Notes under the pieces: model-generated
Seen by the model: the letters and a program-made list of their open reading frames with translations, nothing else
Databases searched by the model: none
What the model was told of the DNA's origin: nothing
Shown here: positions 45,885 to 58,620 of the stretch, piece after piece
Layout of the letters: every line of letters begins with the position of its first letter
How positions within the stretch are numbered: position 1 is the stretch's first letter
NCBI GenBank assembly: GCA_027924585.1
Contig: BSBM01000092.1
Span: forward strand, 8,178,001-8,242,000
Length of the DNA: 64,000 nucleotides
Reading direction: 5' to 3'
Source: Larix kaempferi
Lineage: Eukaryota; Streptophyta; Pinopsida; Pinales; Pinaceae
Made by a program: the position numbers and the translations under genes

Positions 45885-47309
45885 ATGATGGTGTTGGCGA
45901 GCATGGCCTCAACAGGGGTTCCTGTGAAGGAGATCCCTGGAAGTTATGGCCCTCCTCTGCTGGGTGCCATCGCTGATCGATTCGAATACTTCCAAGGAGT
46001 CGACAAATTCTTCAAGAACCGCATAGACAAATACAAGAGCACCGTTCTCAAGGTCAATATGCCGCCTGGTCCGCCCTTCGTGTGGGACTCGCGAGTGATC
46101 ATGTTGCTGGACGGCAAAAGCTTTCCCGTGCTATACGATCTGAGCAAGGTGGAGAAGAAGAATGTGCTCACTGGCGCTTACATGCCCAGTACTGCTTTCA
46201 CCGGAGGCTACCGGGTTGGTGTCTACCTCGATCCTTCCGAGAAGGAACACAACAACCTCAAGAGATTTTGCTTCGAGGTGCTCAACAACAGTCGAGACAA
46301 ATATTTCTCCGAGTTTTCCCGGGCGTTCGACGAGCTCAGCGCCGCCGTTGAGAAAGAAATGGCGAGCAGCGGGAAGGCATCTTTCGCTGACCAGATCGAT
46401 CAATTGATATTCAATTTCCTATGCCGGTCGATAATCGGGGCGGACCCGGTCACTCAAGGCCTCGGAACTGACGGCCCTTCGTATGTTACAAAGTGGCTTC
46501 TGCCTCAGCTCGCTCCTATAGCGAGCTCGGGCTTCCTTCCAAAGATCGTGGACGAGCTGACCATCCATACAATACCTCTACCCTTCTGGCTCGTCTCTGG
46601 CTCTTACGACAAGCTCTTCAATTTCCTGTGGACGCATGCGGCTCCGGCGCTGGACATGGCCGAGAAAGAATTCGGACTGAAGAGAGCGGAAGCCTGCCAT
46701 GATCTCCTGTTTAACATCTCCTTCAACGCCTTTGGGGGTATGTCAATTATGTTCCCCAGTATCGTCAAATACATAGACAGCGCGGGCAGCCAACTGCAGA
46801 TGGATCTCGCAGAAGAGGTCCGGGAAGCCGTTAGGTCAGAGGGGGGAAGATTCAACGGGAGGGCTCTGGAGAGCATGGTACTGGTCCGGTCGACTGTGTA
46901 CGAGGTGCTGAGGATAGACCCACCTGTGCCTTTGCAGTATGCGAGAGCCAAGACGGATTTCGTTGTGGAATCCCACGACGGGTTTTATGGGGTGAAGAAG
47001 GGAGAATTGCTGGGTGGGTACCAGCCTTTTGCGACCAAGGATCCCAAGCTGTTCGAAAGAGCGGATGAGTTTGTTCCCCGTCGGTTCATGGGTCGGGAAG
47101 GGGAAAAGATGCTGAAGCACGTTCTCTGGTCTAACGGCCGCGAAACAGATGAAACATCAGCTGATAACAAGCAGTGTGGGGGGAAGGACATTGTTGTTAT
47201 GGTGGCTCGGCTGTTTGTGGCGCACTTCTTCCTGCGATACGATTCGTATACCATAGATCAGTCGTCCTCCTCTGTCACGTTTACAACGCTCAACAAGGCC
47301 AATTTCTGA
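45885..47309 (+). CDS. CYP74-family cytochrome P450 (fatty acid hydroperoxide-rearranging enzyme)
   Basis: An intact single-exon gene of 474 codons. CYP74 enzymes use no O2 or reductase. They rearrange lipoxygenase-made hydroperoxides into allene oxides (jasmonate route), hemiacetals that break to aldehydes, or divinyl ethers. Visible features: the N-terminal IPGSYGPPLLGAIADR block, MPSTAFTGGYRV, an I-helix segment FNAFGGMSIMFP with the conserved Asn at about 281, ExxR at 340-343, FVPRRF, VLWSNGRETD, and the heme loop NKQCGGKDIVV with Cys431. The start ATG at 45,885 (A at -3) is followed by a second ATG in optimal context at 45,888; the frame is open upstream but without an earlier ATG. There is no chloroplast transit peptide. 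Leu95 (NVLTGAYMPS) stands where Arabidopsis AOS has Phe137, as in hydroperoxide lyases. Length and motifs are complete, so it is probably functional. The exact product is uncertain. Confidence 0.95.
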   Translation: MMVLASMASTGVPVKEIPGSYGPPLLGAIADRFEYFQGVDKFFKNRIDKYKSTVLKVNMPPGPPFVWDSRVIMLLDGKSFPVLYDLSKVEKKNVLTGAYMPSTAFTGGYRVGVYLDPSEKEHNNLKRFCFEVLNNSRDKYFSEFSRAFDELSAAVEKEMASSGKASFADQIDQLIFNFLCRSIIGADPVTQGLGTDGPSYVTKWLLPQLAPIASSGFLPKIVDELTIHTIPLPFWLVSGSYDKLFNFLWTHAAPALDMAEKEFGLKRAEACHDLLFNISFNAFGGMSIMFPSIVKYIDSAGSQLQMDLAEEVREAVRSEGGRFNGRALESMVLVRSTVYEVLRIDPPVPLQYARAKTDFVVESHDGFYGVKKGELLGGYQPFATKDPKLFERADEFVPRRFMGREGEKMLKHVLWSNGRETDETSADNKQCGGKDIVVMVARLFVAHFFLRYDSYTIDQSSSSVTFTTLNKANF

Positions 47310-47392
47310 GAGCAGAATATGCAAATGCAAGTATTGCAGATATAGTTGTATTTGACATCATTTTAGATATTGCAGGTTGCATATGGAATTTA

Positions 47393-47398
47393 AATAAA
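47393..47398 (+). terminator. CYP74 polyadenylation signal
   Basis: AATAAA 84 bp after the stop codon, a position suitable for plant 3' end formation. Confidence 0.6.
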
Positions 47399-47511
47399 AC
47401 CAGAACTCTGTATTGTCTATATACACGTTTTTTAAAGTTGCCTATTTCTGTACGCGTTTGTTTTCATATGTCTGATCTCTCATCAGTATCAATGAAAGGG
47501 ATATTAGAGAT

Positions 47512-47785
47512 ATTTAAACCGGGTAAGGCACACAATCCTAAACTGCTGAAAATTGAGAGACTGTTCCTCCAGAGTCTAAATATTTCTCCGCAGTTCAATA
47601 TAATCACGACAGCCATCTGCCCCATAGGGACAGGACAGTGTGTATTAAATCCGGAATGGCACACAATCCTAACCTGCTGAAAAATTGGAGACCGTTCCTC
47701 CAGAGTTTAAATACCTCCCGGCAGTTGAATTATGTTATTTAAAAATAATGACGCTGCCTCATAGATACAGAACAGTGAGCAAGCT
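47512..47785. repeat. 131-bp tandem duplication downstream of CYP74
   Basis: Two diverged copies, anchored by GGCACACAATCCTAA at 47,527 and 47,658. Both contain GTTCCTCCAGAGT and CCGCAGTT/CCGGCAGTT. The ORFs that cross it have no recognisable domain. Confidence 0.85.
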
Positions 47786-50700
47786 TAACGGTGAGCTTTC
47801 TATTTTTGCACTGGTTTCCTCGATATTTTTTTTGTTAAATTTCATTAAAATAGTTGGTATATTTTCTGGACTGGTTTTCTGAATTTTTTTATTTTTAATT
47901 TCATTAAAATCATTGATATATGGTTGGAATTGTAAAATTTGAATGTTTATTAAATTAAATTACTGAATTTATTTATTTATTTTGGTTAATGACTGAACTG
48001 AATCTATTTGTATAATCTAAATAATATAAAATTGTTATTTCAGCAAAGATTTTTCATAATTGTTATTAAAATGTTTTTTTCTATGTGCCAGATCTATGGG
48101 GGACATCTAAGTCATAAAAAAAGGGAAAATTTCATTTCAATATATATAGAGTTTTAACAATGTATAAAATTCAGAAAATTTTCACATCACTATTCCAGAT
48201 AAGATTTGTTGGGAACATTACTTTACAAATTGTTTTTTAGATGTATCAGATTGATCAGAAACACCTAAGTCATAGAGAAAAGAAAATTTTCATTTCAATA
48301 TTGTATAGAGTTTCAAGGATGTATAAATTTCAGAGAACTTTCACTTCAGATGCTATTTGTTGGAAAAATTATTTCACATAATGTTTTTTTCTATGTACTA
48401 GATCTATCCGAAACATGTTTTTTTCTATGTACCAGATCTATCCGAAACATGTAAAGTTATAGTTTCAAAATTTTCATTTCAATATTTTATAGAGTTTCAA
48501 GAATGTATAAAATTCAGAGAACTTCTACTTTACTATTCCAGATAAAATTTGTTGAGAACATTACTTTACCATTTCAGATAAACACCTTTTACTAATCACC
48601 TTCCTACTTAGCTTTTTTTTTTATGTCCCAAACAGCAGAGCAGTGTTCACTGACTTCCCATAAAGCCCCCCTTCCAGACAGCATTCACTGGAATCACACT
48701 TACTTAATTAAGTTGCTGGGGACCAACCACTATTACTAGTTGTTCCGGCCGAGCAGCCGATACGATACAATTCAGGAATCATACCCCCTACCCGCCTTTC
48801 AGTTAATGCCTCCATCTAATAGTTTACCACCTTGAAGACCTAGACCTGTTAACCCTAGACCACTTGGATGAATGAAGTGCTTAGGAAATACTGCTATAGA
48901 ACCGGGAAGATTTGTTGGTTTTTAATTTACATAATTTTAAATGTTTTAATTAAAATGTTTTAAAAATTATAAAATTTAGAAAACTTTAGAAATGCATGAT
49001 ATTTGTTATAAAACAAATTGTGAAAATTTATTGATGTTATTGGGAATATGCAAATCCTAACAGTTTATAATTTTATATGGAAAGTTGTGGCTTTTTGTGG
49101 TTGACTATTTATTTAGAATCATTTTTATTGGTTGTTTATTTATTTTTTGGGATCACCTTGCATAAATCAAATTTTGTTTATACATCATCTTAATATTGTA
49201 TGAATAAAAACTATATTAATAACTTTAATAATCTAAAACTTTATATATATAGAATTTATTTTTTTAATTTTTTTAATGAATCTTTAATTATATTTATTAG
49301 GATGTGTTTTTATGAATAAATTTTACCAAAAAAATCAAAATTAGATTTTCTTTTAATTATTAAATAAATAAATAAATATTAAAAATAAAATTAATTTTAC
49401 CCTTTAAATAAAAATGTTACTATGCCTTACTAAGTAATAATGACCAGCATGAGTCTCTCTACTTAGTTCAATTTTCTAAATTATCAAAATTTAACTTTAA
49501 TTTCCATATATTTATTTTGTATTATTTATTAAATATATTTATTTAACATTTTAAATAATGTATTTGGTGCATTTCACATCATGTATATTTTTTGAATGGT
49601 AAAGGTCATATAGTAATGGTAAATAAGTTTTCGTTACTTAGTATTTAATTCAATTTTCCAAATTATTTTTATTTTACATAGTATTTATATTTTTATTATT
49701 TGTTAAAATTGTATTTATTGAATATTTTAATTGTTATTTTTAATGTAAAGATATATAGTAATGGTGCAAAAACATTAGTTACTCATTTTTTAATTTAATT
49801 TTTCGAAATAACAAAGCTTAATTTTAGTTTTGATATAATTTATTTTTATTATTTACTATAATGTTTTTATTTAACATTTAAATCCTTTGATTATTAAAAT
49901 TGCACAGAAATTTGTACCAGAAAGAGTTGGTGGGCCTACATTAACTACCTCTAGATGTTTTACTATTGCAAAGCACTTAGTCTTGAAGAAGCTTCATTTG
50001 TACACAAAATGAGAGAGGCTTGGGGTTTTACTACTTGTCCTTAAATATGTCGCCCCTAAATAAAAATTAGGAAAAGTTCATTCCACTAATTCATTGATAC
50101 CAAAATGTACATTGTGATCTTACAAACGTGTTTTTTCGGGTATGAGATAGGAGCACTCAAATCCCCCTCTTTATCCTGTTCAAAATATCTTTAAATTTAG
50201 TACTAACTATGACATAAGTTATAGTTTCATCTTTATTATTGGGAACTTTTTTAAGGGACTTTGTTCTTGGGTTTTGGTCCATTTTAAGATATCTAGATTA
50301 CCAATTTTTTGAAAAAATATTGTACAAAAAGAGTGGAGCTATGCTTCACCAAAAAAATCACTCTCGCCAAGAATAAGGCAATTTTAAGTGCTCCATATCA
50401 TACACATTATTATCATAAATATGTAATATCTTTTTTAATCATTAAAATTAATAAATGCTAACTAAAACATTATTGAAAGACAAATTGACTATATATATAA
50501 TTATATTTTATTTCAAAATTATAAATATTTAATTATAATTATTAATTCACCACATATTAATAAACTAACATCCTAATTCTTAAAAAAATTCTTCAAAATC
50601 TACTTACAAAAGTAGTCAATCCATATATTATTCCAAACCCATTTTTTTATAAAAAAATCTATATATTTTTCTAAACATTTCATAAAAGAATGATCATTAA

Positions 50701-52095
50701 AAAAAATACAAAACCCTAAGTGGTGTGTCCATAATCCTTATGGAACATACACCATATTGCTATAAATTATCAAGATAAATAAGCAAAAACTATGAAAGGT
50801 TGATATTTTTCTTAAATTAAAATTAAAATATACATATCATATAATAATAAATTAAAAAATTGACATGAAAATCTATAATAGCCTAAGCATTGAGACCATC
50901 ACTTCAAAGAAAAAAGTATTTTCCATATCTATAACATCAACATGTCAAAATTGAAATCGCGGCATAAGCCTATCCTCTGAACATTGACCAAATAACAATG
51001 GAATCGATAATAAGAATCCTATCACTCGTCAACAAAGCATCCAAAATATTTATATGGACAACACCAATCTGTCCAAAATTTAAATGGTGAGAAAAGGTTA
51101 TCTTTTGGATTTTAACTAATATTAATTATATTACTATTTAATATATCTTATTGTAATTGATTATAAAGATGGTTAAAACAAATAATTATCTTGATAAAGT
51201 GTATTTATTTTAATACATGGATTGAGGTTGTATGTCTTGATTTCATAATGAGGAATATTTATAGTCGTCTTTATCAAACACTATGATGAAGATTTGATAG
51301 CATAAATTTCTTGAAAGTATTAAGAGTCAAATGTGGGTTACTTGATTTAATTAATGTTGATTAATGAACAGCCATAACTATCATAAATGTTGGCCATGTT
51401 ACTCCATTTCTACCCTAAGTTACTCCAATTCAACCATGTACTTAATTCTTTTTTATTTTTTTAATATTCTTTCTTTTAAATGCTAGTAATAAACATGCAA
51501 TACATCATGGAAGTGTTATAGTAATAATTATACAAATAATTAGATATCATCTTCAATTAATTTTGTAATAATTTTAATGAAAATTATTATTAAACTATTT
51601 TGTAAGCTTTAATTAAATTTAATATTGTTATTTTGTAAATTTTTATAACTATTTTGTAAGTTTTTATTAAAAATGATTCTTCTAAAATAACAATTTTAAA
51701 TCTTTTGAATAAACATTTTACTATGTTAATCTTTATTAAATGCTTAATCGTATTATGTCCATGTTTAGGGATATATATATATTTTTGGGAAATCAAACTG
51801 CATTGATTTCTATTAGTTTGAGTTTTGAAACATAAGGTTTTATAAAGTTTTGCATAATTTTAATATTAAATATAATTTTATTTTCTAATTGGTACAAACA
51901 CTTTGGATGGGATATAATTTTTTGATGAAATAGCTTTAATTTTCAAATTTTAAAAATAATTAAAAATAATTTATAATATTAAAAATTTTGGACACACCAG
52001 GTGTAACCTAACATAACAAATGTGGCATTAAATATAATTTTGTACCTTATGGGCATTTGGAGGATTAGCTTGCTACCTAGGTTCCTTAACTCAAA
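47786..52095. other. AT-rich intergenic DNA without recognised genes
   Basis: Long stretches of A and T with many stops in all frames. Apart from the tandem repeat at 48,065-48,572, a degenerate triplet of about 150-180 bp units at 49,440-49,890 and an unidentified moderate-GC stretch at 48,620-48,910, I find nothing I can name. Confidence 0.6.
48065..48572. repeat. Tandem repeat of about 155 bp, three copies
   Basis: Copies begin near 48,068, 48,225 and 48,380 with TTTTTTTCTATGTGCCAGATC-like starts. Each contains TTTCATTTCAATAT and ATAGAGTTT. The third copy has an extra internal duplication of about 36 bp (48,384-48,450, CTATCCGAAACATG twice). Confidence 0.85.
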
Positions 52096-52099
52096 CAAA

Positions 52100-52357
52100 A
52101 TTAATGGAAGACAAGCCTATGGCTTGTTAGGCATGGCTTTTATGCCACCAATCGCTCAATAGAATGACCATGGTAGAAATAAGTTCCATGTTGCACGATA
52201 TAATTATGCCATAAATAGTCATGTCGGCTGTTGCTGTCCCCACCCGGGTTCGACCCCGGACAATGTAACCATGGTGTGTATTGAACTTGGAACCTAAGCT
52301 ATTCGCGGCGCCCTCTCTCAATAGAGCGCGCCATTTCACCTACTGTGAAAAAAAAAA
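52100..52357 (+). other. Possible tRNA-derived SINE-like fragment
   Basis: A moderate-GC island in AT-rich DNA with a good RNA polymerase III B-box (GGTTCGACCCC, about 52,247-52,257), ending in a run of about 11 A at 52,346-52,356. I cannot identify a convincing A-box or target duplication, so this is a weak call. Confidence 0.3.
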
Positions 52358-53330
52358 ATCATGAATACGATCATATAAAACAATTTGAATTGCCTGTCAG
52401 TTTTGCATAATGAAACTTTCATGATTACTCTATCCATTATAAATTTGTAGTCGAATGTCTCTCCCGGCATGATAGGGCACTGTGTAACTTCTGAGGTTCC
52501 ATCACTTCATGCTGTTTCATATTCACAACAAGGAAATCAATCTTTTAGTATCACAAGTTAGTACCACTTATATTTTGTGGTGTCAATGTGGTGGTATTGG
52601 CACCATTTACTTTTCTGCGGTGTTAAGGTGGTGTTATTAGCACCACTTACATTTTGTGGTGTTAAGATCCAAGAAGACACCACACATTGTCATAATAGTA
52701 TTCTCATCCTCTATGTATGGGAATTCACACTATTATAATGTTTTAATCACTAGAGAGAGGTTGAGTGGCCCTCAATTCGGTTGAGAGAAGAATCTTAGGC
52801 CTTTGGCTAAAGGAATCCTAAGGGTAGAGAAATGCCATGTTGGCAAGTACCATATAATGTTGCTAAGCTCATATTTGTCACATGGACATGTACAAATATG
52901 ATTTAATTAAGATGATTTGCACCATAAACACCATAAATTCATAAGTAATTATTTTGTAAACTCAATTTTTTTCATTCAAATAGATGTTTATGATTAATTT
53001 ATAAGCTTTTACACCACAATCACAATAAATTCAATTATTTATTTTATATTATTTAAACAAATAAACTCACATGTTTCGTTTATGAGGTTTTGCACCAAAA
53101 GCACTAGAAATTCACAAAGAATTATTTTGTAAAATGTTCAATTGAATTATTCATTTTTAATATTATTCAAGCAAATAAATACATATGATTCTTAATATTG
53201 ACAAATAATTAAAGACAACCATTTTTAATTTATTGCTACTAAAATAATTAATAAAAGTGATTTGAATTGAAATTTGATTATTCGATCGAGTATATTTTTA
53301 TTGATCTTAGTAAATTACTTGATGGATGTT
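52358..53330. repeat. Mixed degenerate repeats before the satellite
   Basis: A short repeat built on TTTGTGGTGT (52,560-52,670) is followed by one satellite-like monomer (52,670-52,860). An AT-rich segment (52,890-53,190) then has three copies, about 100 bp each, of a unit with GCACCA...AAATTCA. No gene is seen. Confidence 0.6.
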
Positions 53331-56300
53331 AGTATCGTTATTAGGCTTTGAGCACAAGGCATGGGTCTCAAATCCTTGGACATGTTAGAGAGAGGAAATG
53401 TCTTCCTTGGGCCCTAAAAGAATATTTTAGGAATCTAGGACCAAGAAATATGGTTAACATGCATGTCTTTCTAAGAGTATTCTTAACATCTATGTGTAGG
53501 AATTGACGATATTATGAGGTTTTGATCAATAGCTATATGTCTACTGCCCTTCAACCTAGTTAAGAGAATAAACCTTTAGGCCTTAGCCTAAATGAAGCTT
53601 CTAGGCATATAGGGATAATAATTATTTGTTGAAGTAACACAAATGATTTTTTTAGAAGATCTATGGCCTTATAATAGAGATAATGGGGGGAATTGGAGGA
53701 AATAAAACTAGGTACAAGTCTTTAGGGCATAAACATTAAGGGAGGAAACACAGGACTTGAACCTTAGAGGAAACATCTAGGCATATAAGATTAAAAAGTA
53801 TACCATGAACCACCACATAAGACCTCCTAAGGGTATCCTTGGACTAATATTTGTGGTATTAATGTAAGCACTTGAGTTTTTAAGAACTATATATGGGCAT
53901 TTAGGCCTTTAACATTTTTTAGGGAGGAAACCCATGCCTTAGTCCCTAATAAAATATTTTGTGCATCCAAGGCCAAATACAATAGCTTGAATCACTACAA
54001 ATGACATATTGGGCATATTATTTACCTCCAAGTGAGGAAATCAACACCATTATGAGGTGTTTTCTATCATACATGGGTCTTAAGAGTTGTTTGTATAATC
54101 TCATAGGATGAAACTTGGGCCTTAAACCCTAAGGTAAGCTTTAAAAAAAACACATGAACTCCCAACGTTATCCTTGCATCCGGGTGTTCATATAAGTGAC
54201 ACTAGATATGAGAACCTATGACATAGTTGTGGGAGGAATCATTGGAATTAGGCCCTAAATGAAGGTTTTAGGCATTCGATCTAAGGGCGATGACTCAAAC
54301 TATGACATAGGAGATTATGCTATGTATAGGATATCATTATGCTTAAAGTGGGATATGTGTGGAAATATGTGGTTTTGTGCACTAGGGATGCATCTTAGAA
54401 AATGGTTGTGGAAGAAATTGAAAGAAGTATACCCTAACAGAATATTATTGAGGTAATGGGCAATGATTAAGGCCATTAACCATAACATACACCATGTCAA
54501 GTTGATATTTGGAATAATAGTCGGATATGGGCACAATCAAGAGTTTTTGCATAGTGGGATGGATCTCAAGGCCTTGAATGGTGTTATAAGAGGAAAGAAA
54601 GAGCCTTATGTATGTGTCCAAAGGCCTTGGTAGTGACATTACATGGAATATGACCATGATTGTATCCCTAAAGAAACCATTAAGGAATCTAGATCCATTG
54701 AGGTACTATGTACCTAGGTATTATGGCTTTATGGCCTTGGACATGATCAATGGAGGAGACTTAAATCTTGACCCCTAAAGGAATCTTCTAGCCATTCAGG
54801 ACATCTAGGTCTTGTAGCCTTGGGGCCTTGGACATGGTCAGTGGAAGTGACCTAAATCTCGAGCTCTAAAATATTCTTATATCCATCTAGGGATAAGAAA
54901 ATTACCTCCACTAACAATAACAACACATGGCCTCTTGAGGGTATCATTGGCTTATTATTGATTATTTCATTTCCATTGAGAGGTTTTGAGTACTATTTAC
55001 ATGTCTCAGGGACTTGAGAATGATTTTTTAAGGATTTAATAACCATGCCTTTGGCCCTAAAGAAATGATTGAGGCATTGAGAGTGATGAATAATGCTTGA
55101 AGCACCATGCATGAACTTGCATGGATATCCATGCAACTATGTATCCATGACATGGATCCTTGGGGCCTTGGACATGGTCAATGGAGGAGACTTGAACCTA
55201 TAGCCCTAAAGGAATGCTCTATCCAACAAAGGATAAGAAGATCGTGTCAACCAACCACACATGGCCTCTTGAGGGTATCATTGGCCTATTATTGAGGATA
55301 TTAACACCATTATGTGGTTTTGAGAAGTATGTAAGTGTATTAGGGCCTTAGGAATGGTTCTCTAGAGAAGAAGGCCATGCCTTTGGCCCTAAATAATCCA
55401 TTGAGGAATCTAGAGCCATGCATAATGCCTAAAATCACCATACATGACTTCGCAAGGGTATCCATTGAGATTTTTATCTAGGTCTTGGGGCCTTCTTGAG
55501 GGATTGGACATCGCCAGTGGAAGAGATGTGAACCTTGGGCCCTAAATAAATATTTTATCCATCCAAGGCTAGAAGGTTTCCTCCACCAACCACACATGGC
55601 CTCTTGAGGGTATCATTGGCCTGTGATTAAGGATGAATATTCAATTAGGTGGGTTTGAGAAATGCATATGTGCCTTGATGCCATGGGAAATAGAATTCCT
55701 TTATCCCTAGAGAAACCTTTGAGGCATCCAAAACCATGAAAAATTCCTTAAAGAACCATGTGTTACTTCTCAAGGGTATCCATGGCACTATGTATGCAAG
55801 TCTTGGGGACTTGGGGGATTGCACATGGACATGGGAGGAGGCATGAATCTCAATCCCTAAAGGAAACTTCTATCCATCTAGGGATAAGAAGGTTGTCTCC
55901 ACCAATAACACATGGCGTTTTGAGGGTATCATTGACCTATGACTGAGGATGTCAGTGTCAATAGGTGGTTTTGAGAATTATGTACATGTGTCAGGGTGTT
56001 GAGAATGAATTTCTAAGGAGGAAAAATGTGCTTTTGGTCCTAAAGAAATCATTGAGGCATTTAGATCCATGAACAATGCCTCGAAGAACCACACATGACT
56101 TTGTAAGGGTATCCATGGAACTATGTATCTAGGTCTTGTGGAATTAGGGCCTTAACATGGTAAGTAAAAGAGGCCTGACCATAAGGCCCTAAAGGAAGCT
56201 TCTAGCCATCCATGGCTAAGAAGGTTACCTCCACAAACCACACATGGCCTCCGAAGGGTATCAATGGTCTATGATTGGGGATGTTGAAGCCATTAGATTT

Positions 56301-58615
56301 TTTTGAGAAATCCACACATATCTTGGGGCCTTAGGAATGGAGTTCTATAGAATAGGACCATGCCTTTGAGCCCAAAGAAACCATTTAGGCATCCAAAGCC
56401 CTTAATAATGCCATAAATCACCACACATGGCTTCGTATAGTATCCATGGTGCTATGCATCCAAGTCATTAGGACTTGGTTCATTACACATGGTCAAGGGA
56501 GGAGACCTCAACCTTAGGCCCTAAAGGAATCTTCTATCTAGCCAAGGATAAGAAGGATACCTCAACCAACCACGCATGGCCTCATGAAGGTAGCATTGGC
56601 TTATGATTGGGGGTTTTAGTGCAATAAGATGGTTTTGAGTAATATCTACATGTGTTAAGGCCTTGAGAACGATATTATAGGGAAGAAGACTATGCATTTG
56701 TCCCTAAATTATTTAATGGATAATTTAGAGCCCTAAACAAGGCATCAAGGCATCATGCATGACTTCGTAGGGGCATCCATGGCACTATGCATCTAGGTTT
56801 TTGGCCTTGGGGACTTGGACATTATCAATAGAGGACACCTGATCCTCAAGCCCTAAACGAATATTCTAGCCATATTTGACAAAGGAGGTGGTATCCACCA
56901 ACAACACCTGGCCTCTTTAGTGTATCATTATCCTATGATTGAAGATGTTAGTGACATTAAGTTGTTTTGAGAAATATGTTGGTGTCTCAGGGCCTTGAGA
57001 ATGATGTTCTATGGAAGAAAGACCATGCATTTGACCCTAAAGAAATTGTTGAGGCATTCAAAGCCATGAATACTGCCTCAAAGCACTATGCATGACATTG
57101 GATTGGTATCTATGGCACGATGTATCTGGGTCTTGTAGCCTTGGGGCCTTGGGGCCTTGGACATGGTTAGTGGAGGATACCTAAACCTGAGGCTCTAAAT
57201 GAATCTTCTAAACATATAAAACTAAGTAGGTTTCCTCCGCCAAACACACATGGCCTATTGAGGGTATCACTGGCATATGATTCAATATGTTGGTGCCATC
57301 GGGTGGTTTTGAGAATTATGAAGGTGTTTTAGGGCCTTTAGAATGGAATTATAGGGATGAAAACCATGCCTTTGGCTCTGAATAAACCATTGAGGCATCT
57401 ATAGACATGCATAATTCCTCAAAGAATCACGCATGACTTTCCATGGGTATCCATGGTTCTATGTATCTAGGTCTTGTGGTCTTAGGGACTTGGACATGGT
57501 AATTGAAGCACTACACTTGACCTCCATCTGAATCCTTCCCCCCCAAGTGGGGATGTTGGATCCTTTAGAAGGTTCACATCAATAAGTATGGACCTCAGGT
57601 CCTTGACATGTTCAGGGATGGAAACCAAAGCTATGATCACCACTAAAATAAGCTTATAGGAATCCAAGGCTAAATGGCACCTTGAACCACTAGCCATGAT
57701 CACCAAAGAGTGTCTCTGCCGTACAAGCTATGTGGATATATTTTTCATTATGATATTTAACACTAGGCACATGTTTTAGGTCCTTAGACATTCTTAAAAG
57801 AGGAAATGTGGATCTTATTCTGTAAAGGAATGTTTTAGGTATCAAAGGCTAAGAAAAACACCTTGAAGAATGACTCATGACCTCCTATGATATATTTCTT
57901 TTTTAAGTGGGGAAATGTGTGCCATTAGGAATTTTTAAGCTCCACGTATGGCTGTAAGCACCCTAGACATGACTAGAGGAGAAACTGCAAGACTTGGGTT
58001 GTAAGGGACTTTCCTAAGCATAGAAGGCCATGATAAATGCCTTAAGGAACCACATTTGACCTATCGATGGTATTATTTGTCTTTGGATATGGATCTCCAT
58101 GCCATTAGTAGGTTCTGAGGACTAGGTAGGGTCCTTGGGACATGACATAGTAAAGGGGGGAATCATAGGGCTCATTTCATCAACACAGATTCTAAACATA
58201 AATGAAAAGTAATGATGTCTCAAACCACAACACATCCATAAGCTTCTCCCCATGGATGTCATCAAGCTAAGGAGATAACTCAGGCCTTAGTTCCTGAAAA
58301 AATTTTAGGGATCAAAGGATAAGGATGACACCTTAAACCACCACATATGATATCTTTAGGGGATATATGGCCTCCATATGAGCATATTAAAAAAAATTAG
58401 GAGGATTTGACCACCAAGGATGGGTCTTAAGGCCCTGCATATGGTTGGGGGAAGAAACCCAAGCCTTAGGCCCTAAAGATAAGTTTGAGGACTCAAGGGT
58501 TATGAATGAGACCTTAGACCACTAGACACACATATATGGGGAATATTTAGCTTATAGGTGGGGATATCGACATCTTTTGCAGGTTAGGAGAACCAAACTT
58601 GTATCTTAGGATATA
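53330..58615. repeat. Degenerate satellite: about 166-bp monomers in 333-bp dimers
   Basis: In the core (54,640-57,500) the anchor CACATGGCCTCTTGAGGGTA and its variants recur at about 54,927, 55,257, 55,593, 55,908, 56,242, 56,574, 56,905 and 57,247. That is a spacing of 315-342 bp. Midway between them lies a related monomer (CACATGACTTCG...GGGTATCCATGG). Both types share GGCCTT, GGCCCTAAAG and CATCCA-like segments. Outer copies are more diverged. Roughly 30 monomers fit. The short ORFs are not conserved between units. Confidence 0.88.
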
Positions 58616-58620
58616 TAAAT

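Noticed and set aside
52235-52275. Complete tRNA gene
   Set aside because: There is a B-box-like sequence, but a proper T-stem, an acceptor stem and an A-box at the right distance are lacking.
53330-58615. CRISPR-like array
   Set aside because: The units are head-to-tail with no unique spacers, and the genome is eukaryotic.
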